The notes: generated by a model from the letters alone, not told the origin. A stretch of 64,000 bases of DNA from JACRIM01 sp964605185 (GCA_964605185.1 CAZSBF010000003.1:1-64000), one strand, 5' to 3'. Numbered from the stretch's first letter, positions 37,669 through 46,400 are shown. Numbers and translations: made by a program.

Positions 37669-37696
37669 TTGACACGGCAGGGCACCGTGGTAGGAT
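37669..37696 (+). promoter_or_regulatory. Promoter of the ribosomal protein operon
   Basis: Consensus TTGACA (37669-37674), a 16-base spacer and TAGGAT (37691-37696), 66 bases before rpsJ. The leader can fold GGCGGCTGAGCAGTCGCC (about 37713-37730), a possible binding site for a regulatory ribosomal protein. Confidence 0.75.
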
Positions 37697-37762
37697 TGCC
37701 GGTCTTCGCTATTGGCGGCTGAGCAGTCGCCACGGCAAAGTTGAAAAACGAGGATTTCAGCG

Positions 37763-38071
37763 TTGGCACTGGACCGCATACGAATTCGGATGGAAGCCTA
37801 CGACTCCCGGGCGTTGGAAATCTCCGCCAAGGAAATCGTGGAACATGCAAAGCGGACCAGCGCTCGCGTTCGCGGGCCGATTCCGCTCCCCACCCGGATT
37901 GAGCGGTACACGGTGCTGCGAAGTCCGCACGTGGACAAGAAGTCGCGTGAACAATTCGAGATGCGCACTCATAAGCGCGTCATCGATATTTTTGAGCCGA
38001 CGGCTCGTACCGTCGAGGCGTTGAACCGGCTTGTGGTGCCGGCAGGCGTGTTTGTCAAGATCAGGGCATGA
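37763..38071 (+). CDS. rpsJ: Ribosomal protein uS10
   Basis: 102 residues starting with TTG, with GAGGATTTC upstream. First gene of the long ribosomal operon. Characteristic segments are IRIRMEAYDSRAL, GPIPLPTRIERYTVLRSPHVDKKSREQFEMRTHKR and VEALNRLVVPAGVFVKI. Binds 16S rRNA in the head of the small subunit and, in other bacteria, NusB. Confidence 0.97.
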   Translation: MALDRIRIRMEAYDSRALEISAKEIVEHAKRTSARVRGPIPLPTRIERYTVLRSPHVDKKSREQFEMRTHKRVIDIFEPTARTVEALNRLVVPAGVFVKIRA

Positions 38072-38208
38072 ACATGAACCGGCGGCCGTTGTTGCCTCCC
38101 GTTCCTCTATTCTGATCCGGTCAAACCCTTGAGACATGTTGGTAAAGCGCGTGAGCTTTATCGCGCGCCAGTAGTTCCCCCGCGAGGGTGACAGGGACAT
38201 TGTGCCTT

Positions 38209-38859
38209 ATGCAAGCGGCAATCTTAGGCAAAAAGATCGGAATGACGCGGGTCTTTGACGAGGCCGGCAGCTCGATCCCCGTAACGATCGTGCAGGCCGG
38301 ACCGTGCCCGATTCTTCAGATCAAGACTCAGGAATCGGACGGCTACGAAGCCGTTCAGCTCGGATACCAGAACGCGAAGCCCAGCCGGACAACGCGTGCG
38401 GAAATCGGTCACGCCCGTGAGGCGAAGTCCGTTCCGCAGAAGTTCGTCCGCGAGATTCGCCTCGTGAAGCCGACTGACAAGCAGCGCGGCGACATGGTGA
38501 CGGTCGAATTGTTCGAGGAGCAGGGCATCAAGTTCGTCGATGTGGTCGGCACGTCGATCGGCAAAGGCTTTCAGGGCGTTATGAAGCGCCACAACTTCGG
38601 CGGCCAGGGCGCCTCGCACGGAACTGAGCGTAAGCATCGTTCGGCGGGCGGCATCGGCGCCGGTGGAAACCGCGGTTTCGGCCGTTGTATCAAGAAGGGC
38701 AAGCCCATGCCCGGCCATATGGGCCACGAGCGCGTGACGGTTCGTAACCAGCGACTCGTCTCGGTCGACAAAGATCGAAATCTTCTTCTGATTAAGGGCG
38801 TAGTCCCGGGTCCGAAGGGTGGTTTCGTGGTGGTCTGTAAGGCAGTTACAAAGGGATAA
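38209..38859 (+). CDS. rplC: Ribosomal protein uL3
   Basis: 216 residues from the ATG at 38209, where the family N-terminus (ILGKKIGMTRVFDE) begins; a GTG at 38188 in frame is possible and has the purines GCGAGG before it. Landmarks include KGFQGVMKRHNFGGQGASHGTERKHRS and GHMGHERVTVRN with the loop reaching the peptidyl transferase centre. It is followed by a terminator-like hairpin before rplD. Confidence 0.95.
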   Translation: MQAAILGKKIGMTRVFDEAGSSIPVTIVQAGPCPILQIKTQESDGYEAVQLGYQNAKPSRTTRAEIGHAREAKSVPQKFVREIRLVKPTDKQRGDMVTVELFEEQGIKFVDVVGTSIGKGFQGVMKRHNFGGQGASHGTERKHRSAGGIGAGGNRGFGRCIKKGKPMPGHMGHERVTVRNQRLVSVDKDRNLLLIKGVVPGPKGGFVVVCKAVTKG

Positions 38860-38865
38860 GACAAG

Positions 38866-38900
38866 GGTCGGCGCGGCTTGCCGCGACGGCCCGTTTTTTT
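38866..38900 (+). terminator. Terminator-like hairpin between rplC and rplD (possible attenuator)
   Basis: A 12-base-pair GC-rich stem, GGTCGGCGCGGC / GCCGCGACGGCC with one mismatch and one G-U, has a TT loop and is followed by CG and seven T's. It ends 13 bases before the rplD start codon and is fully inside the S10 operon. By form it is an intrinsic terminator. L4 is the known autoregulator of the S10 operon in gamma-proteobacteria, so a regulated attenuator is plausible. Confidence 0.8.
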
Positions 38901-38913
38901 GGTGTGATGCGTC

Positions 38914-39561
38914 ATGATTGAGATACCGGTAGTCAACACCGAAGGCAAGAAGGTCGGCAGCGAGAAGCTGGACCCCGCCATCTTTGGCGAGTGCGTTCGC
39001 GTCGATCTGCTCAAGCAGGCCATCGTGTCGTATCGCGCGAATCTGCGGCAGGGCACCGTGCAGACGAAGAATCGCAGCATGGTGGCCGGCTCGACGCGAA
39101 AGCTGTATCGCCAGAAGGGCACCGGCAACGCCCGAGCGGGCAACGTTCGCACGCCGGTCCGCGTCGGTGGTGGTCGTGCCTTCCCGAAGAGCACGCGGGA
39201 TTTCACGAAGAAGTTTCCCCGTGCCATGCGACGGTTGGCGAGGAATTCGGCCATCCTGGCAAAGGCGAAGTCCGGCACGGCCATGATTGTCTCGGGATTG
39301 ACGTTTGACGCTCCGAAAACCAAGGCCCTGGCGACGGTGCTTCGGGCGCTCAAGATCGAGCGCGGCACGCTGCTGGCGACCATGACCAAAGACATGAATC
39401 TCGTAAAGAGTGGGCGCAACATCCCGTCGCTGGCGATGAAGCCGGTCACGGATGTGAATGCCTATGACGTGCTGAAGGCGCGGCATCTGGTGTTCACGCA
39501 GGATGCGTTCGCTGCACTGGTGAAGGATCCGCTGACGGCCGGACGCGAGGCCAAGGCTTAA
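38914..39561 (+). CDS. rplD: Ribosomal protein uL4
   Basis: 215 residues. The rRNA-binding loop RQGTVQTKNRSMVAGSTRKLYRQKGTGNARAG is present; the C-terminal half carries the globular domain. The gene lies directly behind the hairpin at 38866-38900, and in Escherichia coli this protein represses its own operon at transcription and translation. Confidence 0.96.
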   Translation: MIEIPVVNTEGKKVGSEKLDPAIFGECVRVDLLKQAIVSYRANLRQGTVQTKNRSMVAGSTRKLYRQKGTGNARAGNVRTPVRVGGGRAFPKSTRDFTKKFPRAMRRLARNSAILAKAKSGTAMIVSGLTFDAPKTKALATVLRALKIERGTLLATMTKDMNLVKSGRNIPSLAMKPVTDVNAYDVLKARHLVFTQDAFAALVKDPLTAGREAKA

Positions 39562-39573
39562 CAGGATACGGCG

Positions 39574-39885
39574 ATGGATATCTATCACATTATTCGCAGG
39601 CCGCTGGTCACCGAAAAGGGCACGCACCAGAGCCGACAATCGCACGACGCCTCGCGCACCCGAGAGGGCCGCGGCGGCGCCTACAGCTTCGAAGTGCACC
39701 CGGGCGCGAACAAGATCGAGATCCGGGATGCGATTGAGAAGATTTACAACGTCAAGGTCTCGACGGTTCGGACGATGGTCCGCGCCGGCAAGCCACGACG
39801 CAGTCGGGCCAAGATGGGTTCGACACGACACTGGAAAAAGGCCGTGGTGGTCCTGAAGCCGGACTTCCACATTGACTTGTTCTAA
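39574..39885 (+). CDS. rplW: Ribosomal protein uL23
   Basis: 103 residues. Recognised by IIRRPLVTEKGT, the hydrophilic SRTREGRGGAYSFEVHPGANKIEIRDAIEKIYNVKV and the C-terminal WKKAVVVLKPDFHIDLF. Compared with common L23 the segment HQSRQSHDASRTREGRGG is an insertion of about a dozen residues. Forms the exit-tunnel docking site for trigger factor and SRP. Confidence 0.95.
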   Translation: MDIYHIIRRPLVTEKGTHQSRQSHDASRTREGRGGAYSFEVHPGANKIEIRDAIEKIYNVKVSTVRTMVRAGKPRRSRAKMGSTRHWKKAVVVLKPDFHIDLF

Positions 39886-39907
39886 GCATTGACGGGATGG
39901 GATCGCC

Positions 39908-40774
39908 ATGGGCGTGAAGATCTATAAAAAGACGACCCCGGGACGCCGCCAGTCGAGCGTGAACGACTTCGCGGAAATCACGAGTCGCAGCCGCCGGCCG
40001 GTGAAGTCGCTGACCGAGGCGAAGATTCGCTCGGGTGGTCGCAACAATCAGGGATTTACGACGACGCGCTTCCGTGGCGGCGGCGCCAAGCGGTTGTATC
40101 GCGTCATTGACTTCAAGCGCAAGAAGGACGATGTCCCGGCCGCGGTTGAAGCGATTGAGTACGACCCGAACCGAAACGTTTTCATCGCCCTGCTGAATTA
40201 TCAGGATGGCGAGAAGGTTTACATCCTCGCGCCGAACGGCCTCAAGGTCGGCGATGTGGTGATGAATGGCGCCAACGTTGAACCAAAGCTCGGATGCTGC
40301 CTGCCGCTGAAGAACATTCCGGTCGGCATGGGCATTCACAACATTGAACTGACGGCCGGCAAGGGCGGACAGATGGTTCGCACGGCCGGTGGTCAGGCCC
40401 GCCTGGCCGCCCGCGAAGGCGCCTGGGCGACGGTGATTTTGCCCTCGGGCGAAATGCGACAGGTTCGCGTCGAGTGTCGGGCCACGATCGGCCAACTCGG
40501 CAACACCGAATTCAAGAACATCATGCTCGGCAAGGCCGGGCGTACGCGGTATCTCGGTCGCCGTCCGCACGTTCGCGGCACGGCCCAGAACCCGGTGGCG
40601 CACCCGCTGGGTGGTGGTGAAGGTCGCAGCGGCGGCGGTCGCCATCCGTGCAGTCCGACCGGCGTGTTGGCCAAGGGCGGCCGAACGCGAAATCCGCGGC
40701 GAAATTCAAACAAGCGCATCCTGCGGCGGCGCCGCAGCGTGCGATACGGCCAGGTTTCGATGCCGGGTCGGTAA
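39908..40774 (+). CDS. rplB: Ribosomal protein uL2
   Basis: 288 residues. Contains GRNNQGFTTTRFRGGGAKRLYRVIDFKR and the C-terminal GGGEGRSGGGRHPCSPTG with the conserved His near the peptidyl transferase centre. Standard length and position after L23. Confidence 0.97.
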   Translation: MGVKIYKKTTPGRRQSSVNDFAEITSRSRRPVKSLTEAKIRSGGRNNQGFTTTRFRGGGAKRLYRVIDFKRKKDDVPAAVEAIEYDPNRNVFIALLNYQDGEKVYILAPNGLKVGDVVMNGANVEPKLGCCLPLKNIPVGMGIHNIELTAGKGGQMVRTAGGQARLAAREGAWATVILPSGEMRQVRVECRATIGQLGNTEFKNIMLGKAGRTRYLGRRPHVRGTAQNPVAHPLGGGEGRSGGGRHPCSPTGVLAKGGRTRNPRRNSNKRILRRRRSVRYGQVSMPGR

Positions 40775-40804
40775 CGAGTGAAGCACTAGGAAACGGAACG
40801 CGAC

Positions 40805-41110
40805 ATGGGACGCAGTTTAAAAAAGGGACCGTTCGTCGATCCTCGGTTGTACGAGAAGGTGACGAAGGCGATTGACAAGGGCAGTCACGAACCCATCAAG
40901 ACATGGGCGCGGCGCTGCACGATTCCGCCGGAGTTCGTCGGTCGTACGTTCGAGGTGCACAACGGCAAAGTCTTCAAGCGTGTGTTCGTGACGGAAGACA
41001 TGGTCGGTCACAAGCTGGGTGAATTCAGCCTGACGCGAACGTGGAAGGGTCACGGCGGAACGAAGAAGGCGGATACGGCAACCGCGAGTGCGGCGCCGGC
41101 GGCGAAGTAG
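40805..41110 (+). CDS. rpsS: Ribosomal protein uS19
   Basis: 101 residues; MGRSLKKGPFVDPRLYEKV and TWARRCTIPPEFVGRTFEVHNGK are characteristic. A short Ala/Thr-rich tail extends the C-terminus. Binds 16S rRNA with S13. Confidence 0.96.
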   Translation: MGRSLKKGPFVDPRLYEKVTKAIDKGSHEPIKTWARRCTIPPEFVGRTFEVHNGKVFKRVFVTEDMVGHKLGEFSLTRTWKGHGGTKKADTATASAAPAAK

Positions 41111-41131
41111 TCGTAAGGAAGTAGTCGAATC

Positions 41132-41473
41132 ATGGCGACATGGACCAGCATACATCGATACGTCCGGATGAGCCCGTACAAGGCTCGCCTGGTGACGCAG
41201 TTGATTGCCGGGCGGCACGTGAACGAGGCGTTGGATCTGCTCAAGTACACGCCGAAGCGAGCCTCGCAGTTCGTGGACAAGGTCCTGCGAACGGCGATCG
41301 CCGATGCGGACGAGCAGGAAGCCGACGTTCGCAAGCTGTATGTGCATGAGGCCCGCGTGGACGGCGGCCCGACGATGAAGCGGTTTCACCCGAAGGATCG
41401 CGGCCGGGCGCACTCAATCAAGAAGCGGACGAGCCACATTGTGGTGACGGTGGGCGAAGGCCCGAGGAAGTAA
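41132..41473 (+). CDS. rplV: Ribosomal protein uL22
   Basis: 113 residues. HRYVRMSPYKARLVTQLIAGRHVNEAL and the tunnel-wall hairpin VDGGPTMKRFHPKDRGRAHSIKKRTSHI identify the protein. Four bases before rpsC. Confidence 0.96.
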   Translation: MATWTSIHRYVRMSPYKARLVTQLIAGRHVNEALDLLKYTPKRASQFVDKVLRTAIADADEQEADVRKLYVHEARVDGGPTMKRFHPKDRGRAHSIKKRTSHIVVTVGEGPRK

Positions 41474-41476
41474 CGA

Positions 41477-42241
41477 ATGGGACAGAAAGTACATCCACTG
41501 GGTTTCCGCCTCGGCGTCACAGAGGATTGGCGTTCGCGCTGGTTCGCGCCCAAGGCCGCCTATGCCGAGTTCCTGATTGAGGATCACAAGATCCGCAATA
41601 TGGTCGAGCAGAAGCTGAATCGCACGCCCCCGTTCGCCGGTGTCTCGAAGATTGAAATCGAGCGAACCCGCAACGAAGTGAAGGTCGTTCTGTCCACGGC
41701 TCGGCCCGGCATGGTCATCGGCCCCAAGGGCGCCGAAGTCGACAAGCTCCGCGAGGCCCTCGAAGAACTGATCGACCGCAAGGTCGCCGTGAACATCAAG
41801 GAAATTAAGAACCCCGACATCGACGCGCAACTCATTGCCCTCGACATCGGTGAACAGTTGAAACGCCGCGCCAGTTTCCGCCGCGCCATGAAGGCCAAGT
41901 GCGAAGCCGCGATGTCTTCCGGCGCCCTGGGCGTGAAAATCATCTGCAACGGCCGGCTCGGCGGTGCGGAAATGTCGCGCATGGAAACACAGAAGACCGG
42001 CTCGATTCCGCTCTCGCGGTTGCAGGCCTGTGTGGATTACGGCTTCTCGGCAAGCTTCACCACCTATGGTGCCATCGGCATCCGGGTGTGGGTCTATCGC
42101 GGCTTGTATGCGGAGAAGGGTGAGGATTCGCAGTTGATTGATACGACGCAGGCCCCGCCGGGCGAAGCCGGCGGCGCGCCGCGTGAGGATCGAGGTCGTC
42201 GCCGTGGCGGCGGTGATCGTGATCGAGGTCGCGGACGTTAA
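41477..42241 (+). CDS. rpsC: Ribosomal protein uS3
   Basis: 254 residues. The N-terminal GQKVHPLGFRLGV, KH domain with MVIGPKGAEVDKLRE and the C-terminal domain are present. A basic and acidic tail (EDRGRRRGGGDRDRGRGR) extends beyond the usual end. The following 49-base gap folds TGCGG-CCGTC / GACGG-CCGCA. Confidence 0.97.
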   Translation: MGQKVHPLGFRLGVTEDWRSRWFAPKAAYAEFLIEDHKIRNMVEQKLNRTPPFAGVSKIEIERTRNEVKVVLSTARPGMVIGPKGAEVDKLREALEELIDRKVAVNIKEIKNPDIDAQLIALDIGEQLKRRASFRRAMKAKCEAAMSSGALGVKIICNGRLGGAEMSRMETQKTGSIPLSRLQACVDYGFSASFTTYGAIGIRVWVYRGLYAEKGEDSQLIDTTQAPPGEAGGAPREDRGRRRGGGDRDRGRGR

Positions 42242-42290
42242 GTGACATTGTGCGGACCGTCGGAGGGGACGGCCCGCAGGAGTGAGTGAT

Positions 42291-42710
42291 ATGGCGTTGA
42301 TGCCGGCACGAGTGAAGTATCGAAAGCACCACCGCGGGAAGGTTCGCGGCGTGGCCACGCGCGGCAACACGGTGTCGTACGGCGAGTACGGCCTCCAGGT
42401 GTTGACGGCGGGTTGGATCAGCGGCCGCCAGATTGAGGCCGGCCGAATGTCGGCGAGCCACTTCCTGCAGCGGCAGGGTCGGGTGTTTATCCGAATCTTC
42501 CCGCACAAGAGCGTGTCGTCGAAGCCGCTCGAAACGCGCATGGGTAAGGGCAAGGGCGAGCCGGAATACTGGGTCGCCGTCGTGAAGCCCGGAACGATTT
42601 TGTACGAGATCGGCGGCGTCGAAGAGACGGTGGCCCGTCAGGCCTTGGCGATGGTGGCTCACAAGATGCCGTTCCGCTGTCGGTTTGTGAAGCGGCGACA
42701 CGGCTTCTAA
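42291..42710 (+). CDS. rplP: Ribosomal protein uL16
   Basis: 139 residues from the ATG at 42291 (CAGGAGTGAGTGAT upstream); MALMPARVKYRKHHRG is the family start. A GTG at 42282 is also in frame but less likely. GRVFIRIFPHKSVSSKPLETRMGKGKG contacts the tRNA elbow region near the A site. Confidence 0.96.
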   Translation: MALMPARVKYRKHHRGKVRGVATRGNTVSYGEYGLQVLTAGWISGRQIEAGRMSASHFLQRQGRVFIRIFPHKSVSSKPLETRMGKGKGEPEYWVAVVKPGTILYEIGGVEETVARQALAMVAHKMPFRCRFVKRRHGF

Positions 42711-42729
42711 GGACGAAGGTGAGACGACG

Positions 42730-42978
42730 ATGAAGATTACGGATCTTCGAGAATTGAAAACGGACGAGCTGCACATGGAGCTGGATCGGCTCCGTCGGCA
42801 CATGTTCGATCTGCGCAGCCAGCGTGTCACGGAGAAGCTCGAGGACCCGTCGCAGCTCGGCAAGACCAAGCGCGACATTGCCCGCGTCTTCACCGTCATG
42901 AAGGAGCGCGGAGAGACCGACGTCGAACAGAAGCAGTATCACTTGGAATCCGTCGGAAGCGGCGGCAAGAAAAAGTAG
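42730..42978 (+). CDS. rpmC: Ribosomal protein uL29
   Basis: 82 residues, slightly long. Two-helix protein with LRELKTDELHMELDRLRRHMFDLRSQ and DIARVFTVMKER; a charged C-terminal extension of ~15 residues follows. Confidence 0.94.
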   Translation: MKITDLRELKTDELHMELDRLRRHMFDLRSQRVTEKLEDPSQLGKTKRDIARVFTVMKERGETDVEQKQYHLESVGSGGKKK

Positions 42979-42990
42979 AGGTAGTCAGAG

Positions 42991-43278
42991 ATGGCCCAGC
43001 AAGGCACGGCAACAGGCGAGACGAACCGGACACTGCGTCGCACGCGCGTATGCGTGGTGGAAAGCCATGGTCGGTCGAAGACGATCAAGGTTCGGATCGA
43101 CCGGCAGCTCAAGCACCCGAAATACGGCAAGTACCTGAAGCGTCGCAGCTTCCTGCACGTGCACGATGAGAAGAACGAAGCCAAGACCGGCGACACCGTG
43201 GAAATCATGGAGTGCCGTCCGGTGAGCAAGACCAAGGCGTGGCGGCTGGTGAAAGTGGTTCGATCGTCCGGCAACTAA
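42991..43278 (+). CDS. rpsQ: Ribosomal protein uS17
   Basis: 95 residues; OB-fold with VVESHGRSKTIKVRIDRQLKHPKYGKYLKR, VHDEKNEAKTGDTVEIMECRPVSKTKAWRLVKVV. Normal position after L29. Confidence 0.96.
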   Translation: MAQQGTATGETNRTLRRTRVCVVESHGRSKTIKVRIDRQLKHPKYGKYLKRRSFLHVHDEKNEAKTGDTVEIMECRPVSKTKAWRLVKVVRSSGN

Positions 43279-43309
43279 GGCCGCGACTTAAGAGACAGGT
43301 GATTGCGTC

Positions 43310-43723
43310 ATGATTCAAGCGGAAAGTGTGGTCGACATTACGGACAACACCGGCGCGAAACGGGCGCTGGTGATTCGCGTCATCGGCGGCTCGACGCGGC
43401 GAAAGGGTTTCACGCGGCGAACGGCCAGCGTGGGCGACATCATTGTGTGTTCCGTGAAGAAGGCCCTGCCGAACAGCGACTACATGCACGGCAACACCCG
43501 CAAAGAGCGCAGCAGCAAGCGAAAGGTCAAGTGTGTGATCGTTCGAACCAAGCAGCCGGTCCGCCGGTTGGATGGCAGCTACGTCCGGTTCGACACGAAC
43601 GCCGCGGTGATCATCGACGATGAAAAGAATCCGAAGGGAACGCGCATTTTCGGGGCCGTGGCCCGCGAACTGCGAGACAAAGGTTTTATGAAGATCGTGT
43701 CCCTGGCCAGCGAAGTGGTGTAA
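43310..43723 (+). CDS. rplN: Ribosomal protein uL14 with insertions
   Basis: 137 residues against ~122 usual. The core (VVDITDNTGAKRALVIRVIGGSTRR, VKCVIVRTKQPVRRLDGSYVRFDTNAAVIIDD, GTRIFGAVARELRDKGFMKIVSLA) is intact. Extra residues lie at KGFTRRTAS and NSDYMHGNTRKERSSKR, both on the basic loop side. Confidence 0.96.
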   Translation: MIQAESVVDITDNTGAKRALVIRVIGGSTRRKGFTRRTASVGDIIVCSVKKALPNSDYMHGNTRKERSSKRKVKCVIVRTKQPVRRLDGSYVRFDTNAAVIIDDEKNPKGTRIFGAVARELRDKGFMKIVSLASEVV

Positions 43724-43765
43724 GGCCGAACGCGAGCAAGGAACCCGCAAGGTAGGAAACAGACG

Positions 43766-44110
43766 ATGGCGGCGAAGATACGAAAAAATGATCGCGTCGA
43801 AGTGATCACGGGCGACCACAAGGGTGCCCAGGGTCGCGTGCTACGCGTCGATCCGGAAAACCAGAAAGTGGTGATCGAGGGCGTGAACCTCGTCTATCGC
43901 CACCTGAAGCCCAGCCGGGCGAACCCGCAGGGCGGCCGCATCCGAAAGGAAGCGCCGATCCACATTTCGAACGTGCTGGCCGTCGATGCGAAGACCTCGC
44001 GCGGCAGCCGGGTTCGATTTCAGATCGAGCGCGATTCGACCGGGAAGGTCGAATCAAAGAAGCGGATGACCAAAGGCGGCACCGTGTTGGAAGAAATCAA
44101 GTCGGCTTAA
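43766..44110 (+). CDS. rplX: Ribosomal protein uL24
   Basis: 114 residues; KOW motif VITGDHKGAQGRVLRVDPENQKVVIEGVN, then NPQGGRIRKEAPIHISNVL and a short C-terminal domain. Acts early in 50S assembly. Confidence 0.96.
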   Translation: MAAKIRKNDRVEVITGDHKGAQGRVLRVDPENQKVVIEGVNLVYRHLKPSRANPQGGRIRKEAPIHISNVLAVDAKTSRGSRVRFQIERDSTGKVESKKRMTKGGTVLEEIKSA

Positions 44111-44137
44111 ACGACTTGCAGCAAGTGAGATGAGCAG

Positions 44138-44692
44138 ATGGCTCGGATGATTGAACGTTATAACTCGGAAATCGTGCCCTCCCTGATGAAGGAGTTCGGC
44201 CGGACGAATCGCCTTTCGATCCCCAAGATCGAGAAGGTGGTGGTGTCCATGGGTGTCGGCAAGGCGCTTCAGGAAAAGAAGCGCATCGAGCATGCCCAGA
44301 AAGAGCTGACCCAGATCACCGGGCAGAAGCCGTTCCTGTGCCGTGCGAAGAAGAGCGTGTCGAACTTCAAGCTCCGCGAGGGCTATGAAATCGGCATGAA
44401 GGTCACGCTCCGCGGCAAGCGGATGTACGATTTCCTCGAACGGCTGATCGCCATCGCGATCCCGCGTATTCGCGACTTCCGCGGGCTGAACCCGCGCGGG
44501 TTCGACGGCCGCGGCAATTTCAACATGGGTTTGACCGAGCAGACGGTCTTCCCGGAAGTCGATGCCGACCGCGTCGAGTTTCAGCAGGGTATGAACATCA
44601 CCATGGTGACGACGGCCCGCAACGACGCCGAAGCGCGAAAGCTGCTGACGCTCCTCGGCCTGCCGTTCCGCCGGGATGAAAAGGATAACTAA
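44138..44692 (+). CDS. rplE: Ribosomal protein uL5
   Basis: 184 residues; IEKVVVSMGVGKAL, TGQKPFLCRAKKSVSNFKLREGYEIGMKVTLRG and RIRDFRGLNPRGFDGRGNFNMGL are diagnostic. Binds 5S rRNA. Confidence 0.97.
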   Translation: MARMIERYNSEIVPSLMKEFGRTNRLSIPKIEKVVVSMGVGKALQEKKRIEHAQKELTQITGQKPFLCRAKKSVSNFKLREGYEIGMKVTLRGKRMYDFLERLIAIAIPRIRDFRGLNPRGFDGRGNFNMGLTEQTVFPEVDADRVEFQQGMNITMVTTARNDAEARKLLTLLGLPFRRDEKDN

Positions 44693-44751
44693 CAGGCGAA
44701 GCCGATTGTCGGCCGCGTCGGGTAAAGACAGCGACGGGAGCAAGGGATTTC

Positions 44752-44937
44752 ATGGCACGCAAATGCTGGATCATCAAGGCCAAGGCCAAGCCCAAGTTTA
44801 AGGTGCGGGGCTATACGCGGTGCGCGGTGTGCGGGCGCTCGCGGGCGGTGTATCGCAAGTTCATGCTCTGCCGCCTTTGTTTCCGCAAAATGGCGCTGGA
44901 AGGCAAGATCCCCGGTGTTCGCAAGGCCAGTTGGTAG
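44752..44937 (+). CDS. rpsN: Ribosomal protein uS14, zinc-binding type
   Basis: 61 residues. CAVC and CRLC form a CX2C-X12-14-CX2C zinc site, the short Zn-type (type Z) S14; no zinc-free paralogue is in the window. Confidence 0.96.
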   Translation: MARKCWIIKAKAKPKFKVRGYTRCAVCGRSRAVYRKFMLCRLCFRKMALEGKIPGVRKASW

Positions 44938-44956
44938 GAATTGAGGATCGCTACGT

Positions 44957-45352
44957 ATGTGGACTGACCCGATTGCAGATCTCCTGACGCGCATCCGAAA
45001 CGGCGTGCGCAACGGTGCCAAACAGGTTTCGCTTCCGCACAGTCGCATGAAGCAGGCCGTGAGCGAAGTGCTGAAGCAGGAAGGCTATATCTCCGGCGTC
45101 GAGCGCATCGAGGGCAAGCCCCGCGACGTGCTCCGTCTGACGCTCAAGTACGGCCCGCGCGGCGAACGCGTGATCAGCTCGATCCGCCGCGAGAGCAAGG
45201 CCGGCTGTCGGAAGTACGTCAGCGTGGACAAGCTCCCGAAGGTGCTCAACGGAATGGGCATCTCGGTGGTGTCAACGAGCCGCGGTTTGATGAGCGATCG
45301 AAAGTGCCGCGAGATGAAGGTCGGCGGCGAATTGGTTTGCACGGTGTATTAA
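44957..45352 (+). CDS. rpsH: Ribosomal protein uS8
   Basis: 131 residues; DPIADLLTRIRNG and the C-terminal GISVVSTSRGLMSDRKCREMKVGGELVCTVY with the RNA-contacting STSRG. A CCCGCG/CGCGGG hairpin (45361-45378) lies between this gene and rplF. Confidence 0.97.
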   Translation: MWTDPIADLLTRIRNGVRNGAKQVSLPHSRMKQAVSEVLKQEGYISGVERIEGKPRDVLRLTLKYGPRGERVISSIRRESKAGCRKYVSVDKLPKVLNGMGISVVSTSRGLMSDRKCREMKVGGELVCTVY

Positions 45353-45394
45353 TCGGAAGCCCCGCGAGAAATCGCGGGAGAGCGAGACGAAACG

Positions 45395-45967
45395 ATGTCG
45401 CGAATTGGAAAAAAACCCATTGCCCTCCCCAGCGGCGTTAAGGCCGAATTGAAGGGCAACGTTGTTACCGTGACCGGCCCGAAGGGGACGATGTCATGGC
45501 CCCATGCCAAGGGTGTGGCGGTCAAGGTCGATGGAAGCGCGATCCTCGTGACGCGCGACTCCGATCAGTCATCGCATCGCGCCTTGCACGGCACGACGCG
45601 GGCCCTGCTGAACAACATGGTCATCGGCGTGTCGCAGGGTTACACGCAGAAGATGGAAATCTACGGAACGGGTTACAGCTGTTCGCTTCAGGGGCAGTCC
45701 CTGGATCTGAATGTCGGCTACTCCCATCCGATCAAGCTGTCGGTGCCTCAGGGCCTGAAGGTGACGATCGACGTGCCGCAGACCAAAGGCGATGAAACTC
45801 CGGCAAGGCTGACGCTGACGGCGATCGACAAGCAGGTGATTGGCTCGTTCGCCCGCGCCATTCAGGATGCCCGACCGCCGGAGCCGTACAAGGGCAAGGG
45901 CGTGCGATACGAAGGCGAGCAGATCCGACGCAAGGCCGGTAAGGCGTTTGCGGGAACGGGTGCATAA
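45395..45967 (+). CDS. rplF: Ribosomal protein uL6
   Basis: 190 residues; MSRIGKKPIALPSGVKAEL, GTTRALLNNMVIGVSQGY and the C-terminal PPEPYKGKGVRYEGEQIRRKAGKA. The upstream hairpin at 45361-45378 might help translational control; not proved. Confidence 0.97.
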   Translation: MSRIGKKPIALPSGVKAELKGNVVTVTGPKGTMSWPHAKGVAVKVDGSAILVTRDSDQSSHRALHGTTRALLNNMVIGVSQGYTQKMEIYGTGYSCSLQGQSLDLNVGYSHPIKLSVPQGLKVTIDVPQTKGDETPARLTLTAIDKQVIGSFARAIQDARPPEPYKGKGVRYEGEQIRRKAGKAFAGTGA

Positions 45968-45983
45968 GGACTGTGAGACTACG

Positions 45984-46352
45984 ATGAACGTGCGAGAATT
46001 GAAAAAAGTCAGGCAGGTTCGGCGAAAACATCGCGGCCGGCGCAAGTTGTTCGGCACTCCCGAGCGACCGCGGCTCTCGGTCAATCGCAGCCACCTGAAC
46101 ATCAGTGCCCAGATCATCGACGACATTTCCGGCAAGACGCTTGTCTCCGCCGGAACGAACAGCAAGTCGATGTCCGATCAGGTCAAGACCGGCGCCAATG
46201 TGAAGGCGGCCGAGGCTGTCGGAACGATGTTGGCCGAGCGTGCTCGCATGCAGGGCATTACGAAGGTTTGTTTCGACCGCGGCGGCCGCAAGTTTCACGG
46301 CCGCATCAAGGCATTGGCCGAGGCGGCACGAAAAACAGGATTGGAGTTCTAA
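45984..46352 (+). CDS. rplR: Ribosomal protein uL18
   Basis: 122 residues from the ATG at 45984; the frame extends upstream into rplF but that part is not coding. RRKHRGRRKLFGTPERPRLSVNRS and GRIKALAEAARKTGLEF are characteristic. Binds 5S rRNA with L5. Confidence 0.95.
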   Translation: MNVRELKKVRQVRRKHRGRRKLFGTPERPRLSVNRSHLNISAQIIDDISGKTLVSAGTNSKSMSDQVKTGANVKAAEAVGTMLAERARMQGITKVCFDRGGRKFHGRIKALAEAARKTGLEF

Positions 46353-46400
46353 ACGATCGGGCAGGTGCCCGGCGTGTTCGACGGATAGCAGGTGTTACAC

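Noticed and set aside
38224..39909. 561-codon open frame on the minus strand through rplC-rplW
   Set aside because: Antisense of three ribosomal protein genes; composition rich in Arg, His and Leu as expected for a shadow frame.
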